NCBI GenBank assembly: GCA_963576735.1 | Contig: OY755181.1 | Coordinates: 5,270,001 to 5,334,000 of the forward strand | DNA from: Bedellia somnulentella | Taxonomy: Eukaryota; Arthropoda; Insecta; Lepidoptera; Bedelliidae | Direction of reading: 5' to 3' | DNA: 64,000 bases | Part shown: one piece after another, positions 18,601-27,261 of the stretch | How positions within the stretch are numbered: the stretch's first letter is position 1 | Layout: each line of letters starts with the position of its first letter | Program-made: the position numbers and the translations under genes | The notes under the pieces: model-generated | Told to the model about the DNA's origin: nothing | The model's input: the letters and a program-made list of their open reading frames with translations, nothing else | Databases searched by the model: none

Positions 18601-21600
18601 AAAATCTTAACATAAAATAAATTTTATTGAATTAGTCGTAACACATGGAATAATTGACAATACACATTAAGCATTAAAAGTTGAGATTTCTATTTGAAGA
18701 CATGTAATGTTTAGAAGGGGCTGGTAGAGACTTTAAAGATTTATTATCATCATCGGATGAGGATACTTCGAACATTTCTATATTGTTTGAAACAGAGGAT
18801 TTGTTCTTTACAGATTTCTTGTTATGACATTGATTGAATATTTGTATACAACATTGAGATTTTGAATTACGATTGGTTTTAAAACATTTATATATTCTGT
18901 AGCTTAAATACAACATTATAGTGAATACACCGATATAAGTTACAAAGGAATAATAAGAGCTATATTTTATAAAATGTGATTCCTTTTCTATATTATTAAT
19001 TTCATTCTCTAAATTATCCAAATCATGTGAAGCGTATTTCAAGGAATCTAAGTCTATTTTCGTCAAACTGATCGGTGTTAAAAATGACAAAGAATGATTA
19101 AATTTTTCTTTCTTACAACATTCATCATTTGTAATGTCGAAATTAACATTTAAAGGAGAGTTTATTAAGTATGAGTAACTATTACTTGGTAACAATTGAA
19201 TCGTTTTAGAAAAACCAATACATTCTTCAGTTAATTTAACTGTGCCGGTTCCAACAATGGAATAATCAACAATATTGTCATTACATTTTACAGTTAGCTT
19301 ATTTGGGATGGATTGAACATATATCCATTTATTATTAAGTAGTCGCTGCCAAATATCGACATCACCATAAATTAAATTAGACTTACAGAGAGTAGGCAGA
19401 GACATAATAATTTCTGTTAAAAGTTTTGATTCGCAAGTAGGATTAGTTATGGTTGAAAATATAGATATTAATTCACATATAGAGTAGTTGTTGTTTATAA
19501 TTTTACACTTGTCTAGACTGTCTAACATAGCATAATACAATCTGTTATCGCTCAGTGCGATATAGTTATTAGAAGGTTGAATCAAAGCAAAAGTTGACGA
19601 TGTCTTATCTTGATGAGGTGTAGGCAGAGGAATGTTTTTGTAAACAATGAACTTGTCGTTCGTTATTAACGGAACTCGCAAAATAAAAACAATCTTATTA
19701 TTAAAATAATATGAACTTAATGTAGACAAATCTATTAAGGAGTGGATAGAGTTGATATTTAACTGAACTGAGAATTCCGAATTCTTACTTAATTTATTAC
19801 TATTCCTAACTAATTCTTTGTATAAATTTAAAGGACTTATTACGCTAGGATGTAAAATATTAAGCTTAGAAAATAAAATAGCATTAAGAGTAGTGTCTAA
19901 CAAATTAGATATGGATAATAAAGAACCTTCTATAATATTTAGTAAACTATTAATCCTAGTTATATAATAAAACATATCATCTAATTTTGTCACTTGGGAT
20001 ATCACCTCGTTTAGGTGGTCAATCTGCGCGTTTAATTTTATTTCATTTTGGTTAAGCTTATAAATAGAGGAGTTAAAATTATTAATTGTAGACTGAATTA
20101 TATGTATGTTATCTTTCATTAGATGGAACAATTCGGATTCACTCTTTTTGCAGGATTCGATCGCTGCATCGTACTTTCTCGCATCATCGGCGTCTAAAGT
20201 GCCAAAAAAGAATTTTAAGATCTCGCCACCGAATTCGAGAGATCTTTTAAATCTATGTGTTGAGTTGTCGTTTAATATAATATGGGATAAGGATTGCAAT
20301 TTAAGATAACTAGTTTGTAATAATATTTCGTTTGGGTTTAAAACGTCTTTACAATTAATTAAATCATGTGATTCTATTTTATTACATAAGTTTTCAGTAT
20401 TTAGTAATAACTTTTCAATATTGTTGAGATACGGTTCAAGAGAAATTATATCTATGTGAGTAATTATCTTCCAATAATTGTTATAAAAACGTATGTTAGT
20501 AATAGGTTCAAAGTATATTCCGGGGCTATGGATAATTGGCGTTATCTTGGAATCTGCGTGGCATTTGTAGCACAATGCTCTGTAAATAAATATAATAATT
20601 CTTGAGTTATAATGTGGCAGGTTTAATTTGGTTCGTATGGTATTTAACGGATTTACGACCTATCTGTAACGTGACATTATGTTTATTGTGGATTTTAATT
20701 ATTTTGTAAGGGCCTTTCCAAATAGGAGCTAGGGCTTTACGCTGTTTGTGGTGATGTTTTAGGTAGACCATATCACCTGTTTTATAATTGGTTTCATGCG
20801 AACTAATATCGTAATATCGTTTAGATATTTCTTTCTTTGTTAAAATATTTTGGATAGCTTTCTCGCGGCTGAACCGCATTCTATACTGAAGAGCGCGTAT
20901 GTATTCATCGTATGTAGTGTTATTATTAGTTTCATATAAGGAATTAGGGATCTGGGGTTTATAACCATACAAAAGTTCGTAAGGGGTAAACTCAGTTGTA
21001 CAATGTGGTGTAGTATTATAAGATAAGATAGCTGTAAATAAATAGCAATGCCAGTCGTTTTGGTTTTCGTTTACAAAAGCTTTTAAATATTCTTTCAAGG
21101 TAGCATGTGAGCGTTCAAGCGCTCAATTGGTTTGGGGGTGATAGGGAGTAGTAAAAAGAGATTTAATTTTTAATATTTCCATTAGTTGTTTGAATAATTC
21201 AGAGGTAAAGCATGTACCTAAATCAGTGAGTATAGTTTTGGGGAATCCGAAAAGAGACATGAAATGAACTAAGTTACGAGCTATCTCGTTACTAGTTGAA
21301 GTTACCATGGGGTAGGCAGAGGTGAACTTTGTAAGATCATCCTGTAGGGTTAATATGAACTTAAATTGTTGAAAACCTGCTTCGGGTAAGGGGCCTTCTA
21401 TGTCGAGAGCTAGACGTTCAAATGGTCTAGTGGAAGTTGAGGTTATCTCCATCGGAGCTTTATTGGATAGTCTTAACGGTTTATTTATTTGACATAATTT
21501 ACACTTCTTTACGTAATCTTCAATGTCGGAACGCATACCTTTCCAATAGTATGCAGCTTTTATTCTATTATACATTCTTTTAGAACCCGGGTGACCCGCA

Positions 21601-24600
21601 ATAACAGAGTCGTGGTTCTCTTTTAAAATTTTAGGTATTTCTACGGGAGTTGGATAAATCATTTGATTTTTGTATATATGGATTTTAAGGTTCGAATCAT
21701 GGAAAACATGAGATATCATGTTATAAATTTTAATATAAGGTAACTTAGAAAAAGGGTCAGAAAAATCTGAAAGAGCTATATTGGTTAAATCTGTATGGTC
21801 TCTTAATATAGTATCTCTTAATAAAATTAGTAAATTGTAAATATCCTTAAATTTAGTCTCTTCATAATGGTGTACCTTCGTGTATAAAAAATAGTATAAT
21901 TTATTCTTATCGCTAATCAATTGTATTGTATAAGGTTCTCGCTCGGAGTGGAGCAATTCTGCTGAGTTACTTAGTTGAGATAATATTTCTTCAGAGTTGG
22001 GCATAGAATAGTCGAAGTCTAAAGAGATAGGACAAGCGATTAATTTTAACTTACTTAAATGTAAACTTTCTAAATGTTCTTCTATAATAGTGTTTGGGGT
22101 TGGCAGAGATTTAGTAAATTGATCCTTAAAATATTTTTCGTAACTAGAATTAAGTAAATTATTATGATGAATAGCATTAACGGGGCAACGGGATAGTGCA
22201 TCGGCATTAGAGTTAAGACGGCCTTGTTTGTATACTATTTCGTAGTCGTATTCTTCTAATTTGAGACGCCAACGAATAAGTCGGCTTCCAGGATCCTTAA
22301 CATTGAAGAGCCAAACTAAAGGGCGATGGTCGGTTACGATTTTAAATTTTCGGCCAAAAAGATAGGGTCTGAAAGTTTTTACGGCGAATATAATCGCAAG
22401 AAGTTCTTTTTCTGTGGTGCAGTAATTACCTTCGGGTTTGTTCAAGGTCCGTGAAACATATGCTATCGGTTTATCTTTGCCTATTTCACCTTGGGATAGC
22501 ACTGCACCTATAGCATAATTAGAGGCGTCGGTAGTGACGATAAAAGGTTGAGAGAAATCGGGATATTGAAGCAAAGGAGCTGAAGTGAGTTTATCTTTTA
22601 AATTTTGGAAGGCATATTCTTGATCTTGAGCCCATATGAATGGAGCATCTTTCTTTAAAAGAGAAGTTAGAGGTTTAGTAATCTTTGAAAAGTCTTGAAT
22701 GAAGCGTCGATAGTATCCGACGAGACCAAGGAATGATTTTATATTTTTAGTGTCTTGTGGTATAGGAAATTCGGAAACGGCCTTGACTTTTTCGGGATTA
22801 GGGGAAACACCTTTATCGGTGATAATATGGCCTAAATACGCGACTTCGCGTCGGAGAAATTCGCACTTGTCGGGCTGCAATTTAAGGTTGAATTTTCGGA
22901 GTCTTTCAAAGACGAGTTGAAGTTTAGATATGTGCGAATAAAGGTCGTGGGAGTAGATAATGCAGTCATCCAAATAAATATAGCAATGTAGTCCTTGAAG
23001 GCCGGAAAGGACGGTATTCATGAGCCTTTGGAAAGTTACAGGAGCGTTTTTTAATCCAAACGGCATCCTGGTAAATTCGTAATGACCGGAGACTTCGGAA
23101 TTGGTGCTAACGGTGAATCCGGTTTTTTGTGCATCTCCAGGGCACATCTTTAATTGCCAAAATCCGCTCACCAAATCTAGCGTTGTAAAGTACTTGGAGT
23201 GTCCCAATTGGTCTAAAATATCGGTGATTAATGGTAAGGGATAACTCTCGGAAACGGTGATATCATTGAGGCGGCGGTAGTCTATGACTATCCTCCATTT
23301 CTTTACACCGGAGGCATCTATTTTTTTAGGAACAACCCATATCGGTGCGCTCCAGGGTGAATTAGAGGGTTTTATAATATTTTGGTCAAGCATTTTCCTT
23401 ATTTGACTATCGACTTCACCTTTATGACAGTCAGGAAATCTATATGACTTGACATGGATTGGAGGTGCGTCTCCAGTATTAATCTTATGTTCTATCGCAC
23501 TGGTAAATGATAAAGGTTCACCCTCTAGGTGAAATATGTCTGAGTATTGAGAGCAGCATTCCAATAAAGATTGTTTTTCTTCAGAGTTTAAATGAGAACA
23601 ACGAATAAGTTTTAGAACAGAGTCAGTGCGATTAATCTTAGGGGAATAGGTGCAACTAGTATTATAAATCTTGCAAGAGTCAATAAGTTCAAAAGGTGTT
23701 ATCTGCACTGCATAGTCTTGGATTTCAATGTTCGAGTTAGTAGTATTCAAAACAGTAATGTTAGCTTTCTTATTAGGTTTGATTGAGACAATGCAATTTG
23801 CGACATAAACACCATCGCATAAGGTATGATCTAAGACTAATGCTTCATTGTTTTGACTAAGATCGGGCGAGTAATTTGAGATAGTGCACTCGATAACAGC
23901 TTCCGATCGGGCTGGAATAATATATGTAGGTTTCGTATACACTATGGGAATGGAATGTTTGTTTATAGAAAGAGACATGTTAGAATAATCGATGTTTGCT
24001 TTAAAGTGGCTGAGAAGATCACTACCTATTATACCATCGTAGTGGTCAAGATTTATGTCATCATTTGTCACATGAAATTTATAATTTAAGCTATCATTAT
24101 TTAATATTATATCCATTTGGAATGTCCCTAAAGTGGTAATGAGGTTATCAGAGGTAGTAATACCTTTTATTCTTATAATTTCTCTAGAAAATTGGGGGTT
24201 AATTTCTAAACTCGACCTTTTTACGAGGGTGATGGTAGAGCCAGTGTCTATTAGAAAACATAAAGGTTTCGTACTGAAACTAGAATTCAAATAGGTATGT
24301 GGTAAAGAGACCTTTTTATTATAATTAATATTTGTTTCGTATATAGGTAAATTTTCGTCATGTAAATGGTTTTGTAAATTTATATTTTGCTTAAGAGTGG
24401 GCAGAGAAATAGTATTTTTGTCATAAGTTATAGAATGCAGTGGATTTCTTTCTATGGTAATTATAGAACTCGTTGGAGAATCACAAGGTGAATGTAGTAT
24501 AAGACTCCTATCATGAGGAGATGTAGAACTCGTGAGGGAATCACGAGGTGGATTTAGTAAAGGACTCCTATCGTGAGGAGATGTAGAACTCGTGAGGGAA

Positions 24601-26811
24601 TCACGAGGTGGATTTAGTAAAAGACTCCTATCGTGAGGAGATGTAGAACTCGTGAGGGAATCACGAGGTGGATTTAGTAAAAGACTCCTATCGTGAGGAG
24701 ATGTAGAACTCGTGAGGGAATCACGAGGTGGATTTAGTAAAGGACTCCTATCGTGAGGAGATGTAGAACTCGTGAGGGAATCACGAGGTGGATTTAGTAA
24801 AGGACTCCTATCGTGAGGAGATGTAAAACTCGTGAGGGAATCACGAGGTGGATTTAGTAAAGGACTCCTATCGTGAGGAGATGTAGAACTCGTGAGGGGA
24901 TCACGAGGTGGATTTAGTAAAGATTTAGTAGAGGTAGTAGTGCCATTTAAAACTGGCGATTCCGATCGGCACTTAATCGGAATCATTCGCTGTTTAAATT
25001 AATTGAATTAATTTCGGTAGTCAACTCGTTAATGTTAGCTGTAGAATTACTAGAATTAGTATTAAGTGATTGGTTATTACGTTGACTATTATTGTATTTT
25101 AATTTACGGCATTCTTGAATAATGTGACCTTTATTCTTACGATAGTTGCAGATTTTATTTGGATTAAATTTAGAGTTAAAATTATTGGTATTATTATTAT
25201 TAGGTGAATTAGGAGTTAAGCTAGAGTTATTTGAGTTTGGGCTCACATGGAATGTCGGTCGGAAATTATTTCGGGTAACTGGGGAGTTTCTTTTATTTCG
25301 GAAACATTCCGTAGAGCTATGACCTGGTTTATTGCATGTCGAACAGGTTCTGGGTGAGCGATTTGAATACCTGGATAAATTATATAATTTTTCCTCATCA
25401 ATCGCTTGCTGTATTGCTTCATTTAGCGATGACGGGTTTCTACACCTTACTATGTTACTAATTGATGGGTTTAAACCTAATAAAAATGTATTTAATGCCA
25501 AATCTTCCATGGCCGCTACTCGGCCTGGGAGTTCTAATTCATTTGAACAGCTATAGTGGATGTCGGATAAGATTCTCGTTAGTATCGACTCTAGCCTTAG
25601 CGAATATTTAGTGACATCTTCAGAAGATAACTGCCTACAATTTTGAAGGTCTACTAATAGATGAGTAGAATGTTTCTTTTCTCCAAATGTATTTTTTAAG
25701 AATGTTTTTATTTCGTTCCAAGTGTCAAAGCTTTTTAAGCTACACGCAACTTGTGCTTTGCCTTCTAATTGGGATATGATGAATTTACATAAGACATTCT
25801 GTTGGTCCGGGGTGGACGGCGATATAGCATTCTCACAATTAGTGAGGAATGCAGGGAGTGACTCACGGTCACCATTATAGACTTTTATAAACTTTGTTAA
25901 GACTGACAATGGAACTTTATCTGTAACTGTTTCGTCTTTAAGTTGTTTAGTTTTTACTTGCGTATCTTTAGACATGGTAAATTAATAAGAAAAAATAAAA
26001 AATAGTAAATGTAAAAAATTGTAAAAAGTTTGTAAAAATAGTAAATTAAAATTAGTTTTGAAGACTTCTCCTGGCAGCAGCTCGACGAAAAGGCTGGAAT
26101 ATATAATTTGTGCAAACTTACAGTACTACGATGTAAATGACGAAGCGTCGGTTCATATTCACTTCACAAAACTGAATTTTAGCACTAACACAATTCGACA
26201 CTAACAAAATTTGAATTTTCGATGCTTGAATTTGAAGGAGCTGGCAGAAGAAACACGATGTTGAATATCTTGAGTTAGCCTGGCGCTCGACGGGACTAAG
26301 GCGCTGGTGATGAGTTCGGAGATCGCGGGCTCGGGCTGGCGAGGCTTACCGTCGGACCTGGGGTGATGTGTAGCTGATGCAGGCTTTGCCTATGGGCAAA
26401 GTCTTACTGTCGATCAGAGACTTTTGCAGGGGACCTGGTTTTTGTTCTAGCTTCTTCGGTATCTCTTCGACGAAAGAAACACGCTAGAATCCCACTTCTG
26501 ACACCAATTTGTTAGGCGGCCGACCCTGTTAGTCTTTTTAAAAAAAACTACAAAATACACCCTAAAGTTTATTAAAGGAAAAACACCAATATTCTCACAA
26601 CACGAAACAAAGTACTGATTTCCTAAGTTGATAGGCGCTAAAGCCAAGATGCGCGTCTCGCGAGGTCCAGAATCTAACTGACTAAAAATAATGAATTAAT
26701 ATAAAACAATAACTATTATTCAAAGAAATGCTGACTTTCAATAATATACTAAGGAAAATTACTAGTGTGACTGAGATGCTGATTGAGCTCTAAGTACATA
26801 GAAATAAGGGT

Positions 26812-26857
<46 letters not shown>

Positions 26858-27090
26858 AGTGGCACTGGCAACAAGTGACACTGTCACTTGTTGTTCAGAA
26901 TATTGGAACCTCTGCCAACCCCTTCGGGGATAAACGGCGTGAACGTTTATGTTTATGTTATGTATTGTTACAGAGAGTAAAAGAGGTTAGCAAAATATAC
27001 AATCTCGGTTTAGACATGCGAACTGCCGCCTACATCAGTGCTGTTGAGAAAATCTTCACGACCTATGATGAGAAAGGGATTGCAATGTGA
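7608..27090 (+). CDS. Gdh: Glutamate dehydrogenase A, 11 exons
   Basis: This enzyme interconverts glutamate and 2-oxoglutarate plus ammonia with NAD(P); the family is usually mitochondrial. Exons: 7608-7859, 8224-8347, 12062-12169, 12398-12490, 12786-12872, 13300-13466, 13827-13964, 14233-14391, 15051-15255, 17878-18020 and 26974-27090, about 530 residues. Visible signatures: HRLPSKGG substrate loop, active-site lysine in [21 protein letters not shown], and the dinucleotide-binding GFGNVGSW. The N-terminal end is basic (SKLLFRRVC), compatible with a short import signal. The tip of the regulatory antenna region (about residues 430-470) differs from ordinary insect GDH. Intron 5 appears to use a GC donor (TAG/GCTAGT at 12873). 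The last intron (18021-26973) holds an env-bearing retroelement in antisense. AATAAA lies at 27256-27261. It is a diverged paralogue rather than clearly the main housekeeping GDH. Confidence 0.93.
7883..8165 (-). repeat. SINE-A, diverged copy in Gdh-A intron 1
   Basis: Reads on the - strand from a head near 8160 (GGCCCGACTCAGGATTCAAAC) to CACGCCGAATATTCC at 7883. It lacks the clean CCTTCGGGG stem of better copies. Confidence 0.55.
8434..8477 (-). mobile_element. LINE 3' stub
   Basis: On the - strand the sequence GTGCAATAAAGAGTTTT is followed by TCTAT repeats. The same GTGCAATAAAGAGTTTT ends the LINE at 42860-45736, where the tail is TTA repeats. Only about 40 bases remain before the Helitron start. 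Confidence 0.4.
9204..10493 (-). mobile_element. Mariner element, inactive
   Basis: Inverted ends AGTATCGGGAAT(T/A)TGTCAATAAAA lie at 9204-9227 and 10470-10493, about 1.29 kb apart, the usual mariner length. The transposase frame between them reads on the - strand. A TA target copy can be drawn inside the ends (GTATCGGG/CCCGATAC), but the exact border is uncertain. Confidence 0.85.
9250..10312 (-). pseudogene. Mariner transposase, broken
   Basis: The - strand reading starts near 10312 and runs through an HTH region (residues [13 protein letters not shown] onward), then [10 protein letters not shown] (first catalytic Asp), [10 protein letters not shown] (second Asp) and [17 protein letters not shown] (third Asp, the D34D pattern of mariners). 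At least three stops break it: near 10213-10215, after MQTSQ at about 9799, and after NEPKPK at about 9763. It belongs to the Tc1/mariner superfamily and cannot make a whole enzyme. Confidence 0.88.
10917..11480 (+). mobile_element. Non-autonomous Helitron
   Basis: Starts A/TCTATACTTATAATAAATC and ends GATCCACTAG/T. It contains a tandem GTCT(G)/TATCC microsatellite at about 11036-11110. It has no coding capacity. It is a sister copy of 8478-10740, 176 bases downstream. Confidence 0.8.
11036..11110 (+). repeat. GTCT microsatellite
   Basis: Runs of GTCT with interspersed ATCC, inside the Helitron at 10917-11480. Short versions occur at the same place in the other Helitrons. Confidence 0.85.
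11590..11830 (-). repeat. SINE-B copy
   Basis: A - strand copy: ACTCATGGCTA at the 3' side, CCGCATCACCCAAAAATCACTTAAA in the middle, and CGCCTCTTAAGATCACCC then GTAGTGC near the head. It lies in Gdh-A intron 2. Confidence 0.6.
13137..13232 (+). repeat. SINE-A 3' fragment
   Basis: Bases 13160-13232 read GTCACGTGCTGTTCAGAAT and CCAACCCCTTCGGGGATGTACGGCGTGAACG in + orientation. It sits about 70 bases before Gdh-A exon 6 and could reach its acceptor region. Confidence 0.55.
15641..15676 (+). repeat. ATGT microsatellite
   Basis: Eight or so tandem TATG/ATGT units. It resembles the ATGT tails of SINE-B, but no SINE body adjoins. It lies in Gdh-A intron 9 (15256-17877). Confidence 0.8.
15802..15850 (-). 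mobile_element. Helitron 3' end fragment
   Basis: ACTAGCTGCCCGCGACTT is the complement of the GTCGCGGGCA...CTAG/T end of lepidopteran Helitrons. The matching TC...TATACT start was not found, so the extent is unknown. Confidence 0.4.
16718..16955 (+). repeat. SINE-B copy
   Basis: + orientation: GTGGTGTCAGCTTAGAATAACACTACCC head, GTAAGAGGCGACTAAGGGTAT, GGTTGGAGACCCGTCACC (B-box-like), CAACTTCCAACAGTGGCTGAGG, GGGATTTATAGCCGTGAGTATATG and an ATGT tail. Confidence 0.7.
17013..17038 (+). repeat. GTAAG microsatellite
   Basis: Four to five tandem copies of GGTAA within Gdh-A intron 9. Nothing else coding is seen from 16956 to 17877. Confidence 0.75.
18131..18439 (-). repeat. 3' LTR of the env element
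   Basis: 309 bases, TGTTAGGC...TTATAACA in + orientation, with inverted TGTTA/TAACA ends. The flank on the left is GTAC. Confidence 0.92.
18440..18452 (-). promoter_or_regulatory. Polypurine tract
   Basis: On the - strand AAAAAGGGGGAGC directly precedes the 3' LTR, the usual primer for plus-strand DNA synthesis. Confidence 0.85.
18674..20575 (-). CDS. env: Env glycoprotein (baculovirus F-like fusion family)
   Basis: An open frame of about 633 codons with the layout of insect errantivirus and baculovirus F proteins. The N-terminal part is Cys-containing. A furin-type R-x-K-R site (about residue 110) is followed by a conserved GGE..KFFFGT segment with the fusion-peptide character of the family. 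Then come heptad-like regions and, near residue 555, one membrane span with a basic cytoplasmic tail. The reading frame does not begin with ATG: at 20575 the codon is TTG, and the frame stays open upstream toward the pol end. A good 3' splice site (TTATTTACAG) lies at 20582, so the start codon and possibly a signal peptide probably come from a spliced leader. No internal stop is seen. Confidence 0.85.
   Translation of the reverse strand: MCYKCHADSKITPIIHSPGIYFEPITNIRFYNNYWKIITHIDIISLEPYLNNIEKLLLNTENLCNKIESHDLINCKDVLNPNEILLQTSYLKLQSLSHIILNDNSTHRFKRSLEFGGEILKFFFGTLDADDARKYDAAIESCKKSESELFHLMKDNIHIIQSTINNFNSSIYKLNQNEIKLNAQIDHLNEVISQVTKLDDMFYYITRINSLLNIIEGSLLSISNLLDTTLNAILFSKLNILHPSVISPLNLYKELVRNSNKLSKNSEFSVQLNINSIHSLIDLSTLSSYYFNNKIVFILRVPLITNDKFIVYKNIPLPTPHQDKTSSTFALIQPSNNYIALSDNRLYYAMLDSLDKCKIINNNYSICELISIFSTITNPTCESKLLTEIIMSLPTLCKSNLIYGDVDIWQRLLNNKWIYVQSIPNKLTVKCNDNIVDYSIVGTGTVKLTEECIGFSKTIQLLPSNSYSYLINSPLNVNFDITNDECCKKEKFNHSLSFLTPISLTKIDLDSLKYASHDLDNLENEINNIEKESHFIKYSSYYSFVTYIGVFTIMLYLSYRIYKCFKTNRNSKSQCCIQIFNQCHNKKSVKNKSSVSNNIEMFEVSSSDDDNKSLKSLPAPSKHYMSSNRNLNF
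20607..24986 (-). pseudogene. pol: Pol polyprotein, interrupted by one stop
   Basis: Order: Ser/Pro-rich repeat segment (residues 20-190), aspartic protease (DTGS, about residue 240), reverse transcriptase (YLDD box), RNase H (TTDAS), zinc-binding integrase region and the integrase core. A TGA at 21123-21125 stops the frame. The same frame resumes at once and runs to 20607. The stop falls after the second integrase Asp and just before the conserved Glu, so a terminated product would lack the full catalytic triad and the C-terminal domain. Everything else is uninterrupted. Pol is in the -1 frame relative to gag and overlaps its stop as ATGA. Confidence 0.92.
24470..24927 (-). repeat. 60-bp tandem repeat inside pol
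   Basis: About seven and a half copies of a 60-base unit, most identical, coding for a 20-residue Pro/Ser/Asp-rich repeat ([20 protein letters not shown] type). The copy nearest 24481 is the most diverged. The repeat lies between the pol start and the protease. Confidence 0.95.
24983..25975 (-). CDS. gag: Gag polyprotein
   Basis: 330 codons starting with ATG at 25975. The capsid-like part spans residues 20-200. The C-terminal part is Asn-rich with a zinc knuckle C-x2-C-x4-H-x4-C near residue 212. A second knuckle-like block near residue 274 has Arg in place of the second Cys. The stop overlaps the pol ATG. It matches retrotransposon Gag of Gypsy type. Confidence 0.88.
   Translation of the reverse strand: MSKDTQVKTKQLKDETVTDKVPLSVLTKFIKVYNGDRESLPAFLTNCENAISPSTPDQQNVLCKFIISQLEGKAQVACSLKSFDTWNEIKTFLKNTFGEKKHSTHLLVDLQNCRQLSSEDVTKYSLRLESILTRILSDIHYSCSNELELPGRVAAMEDLALNTFLLGLNPSISNIVRCRNPSSLNEAIQQAIDEEKLYNLSRYSNRSPRTCSTCNKPGHSSTECFRNKRNSPVTRNNFRPTFHVSPNSNNSSLTPNSPNNNNTNNFNSKFNPNKICNYRKNKGHIIQECRKLKYNNSQRNNQSLNTNSSNSTANINELTTEINSINLNSE
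24992..24998 (-). promoter_or_regulatory. -1 ribosomal slippery heptamer TTTAAAC
   Basis: On the - strand, in gag phase, the heptamer sits as T_TTA_AAC, four codons before the gag stop. The pol frame is -1 relative to gag. A TAA in the pol frame lies directly upstream at 24999-25001, so a shift here gives the longest Gag-Pol fusion. Confidence 0.75.
26487..26506 (-). promoter_or_regulatory. Primer binding site for tRNA-Leu
   Basis: The + strand reads GAATCCCACTTCTGACACCA, which is the 3' end of an insect tRNA-Leu with its CCA. On the - strand it gives TGGTGTCAGAAGTGGGATTC, starting three bases after the LTR. Confidence 0.85.
26510..26814 (-). repeat. 5' LTR of the env element
   Basis: 305 bases matching 18131-18435 with one visible difference. 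Its outer end stops at GGGTTAT and continues into (TA)n, so the last four bases expected from the other LTR are missing. Confidence 0.9.
26815..26852. repeat. TA microsatellite at the LTR edge
   Basis: A pure TA run of about 35 bases replaces the LTR terminus. A similar TA run lies at 18079-18101 on the other side of the element. Confidence 0.9.
26866..26960 (+). repeat. SINE-A 3' fragment
   Basis: Reads GGAACCTCTGCCAACCCCTTCGGGGATAAACGGCGTGAACG then TTATGTTATG, ending 14 bases before the last Gdh-A exon. Confidence 0.65.
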
Positions 27091-27255
27091 CAATGTCTTG
27101 CACCTGCAAGTAATCAAAATTATTACCCTTTATGCGTTCAAGGTAAAAAACGAGAGTTGTTAGTCTACAGAAATTTAATACTGTATTTTATGTTAATGTT
27201 TTGTTATACAATTTTTATTTGATGTCGATAAGTTTTGTGGTATTATATTTCTTAT

Positions 27256-27261
27256 AATAAA
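27256..27261 (+). terminator. Candidate polyadenylation signal of Gdh-A
   Basis: AATAAA 166 bases after the stop codon. Confidence 0.5.

Larger units (their letters stand above)
18131..26814 (-). mobile_element. Env-bearing LTR retroelement (errantivirus type)
   Basis: An 8.7 kb Gypsy-type element on the - strand inside the last intron of Gdh-A, antisense to that gene. Order along the - strand: LTR (26814-26510), tRNA-Leu primer site (26506-26487), leader, gag, pol, env, purine tract, LTR (18439-18131). The LTRs match over 305 positions with one visible difference (18351 region T versus C), so the insertion is recent. Gag and env are open; pol has one in-frame stop. The outer end of the LTR at 26814 runs straight into TA repeats and lacks its last bases, so no target duplication is visible. 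It is an old copy of an insect endogenous retrovirus group, described only. Confidence 0.93.

Noticed and set aside
24470..24927. Regular repeat spacing suggestive of a CRISPR array
   Set aside because: The repeat is continuous, with no unique spacers, and is coding within pol in a eukaryotic genome.
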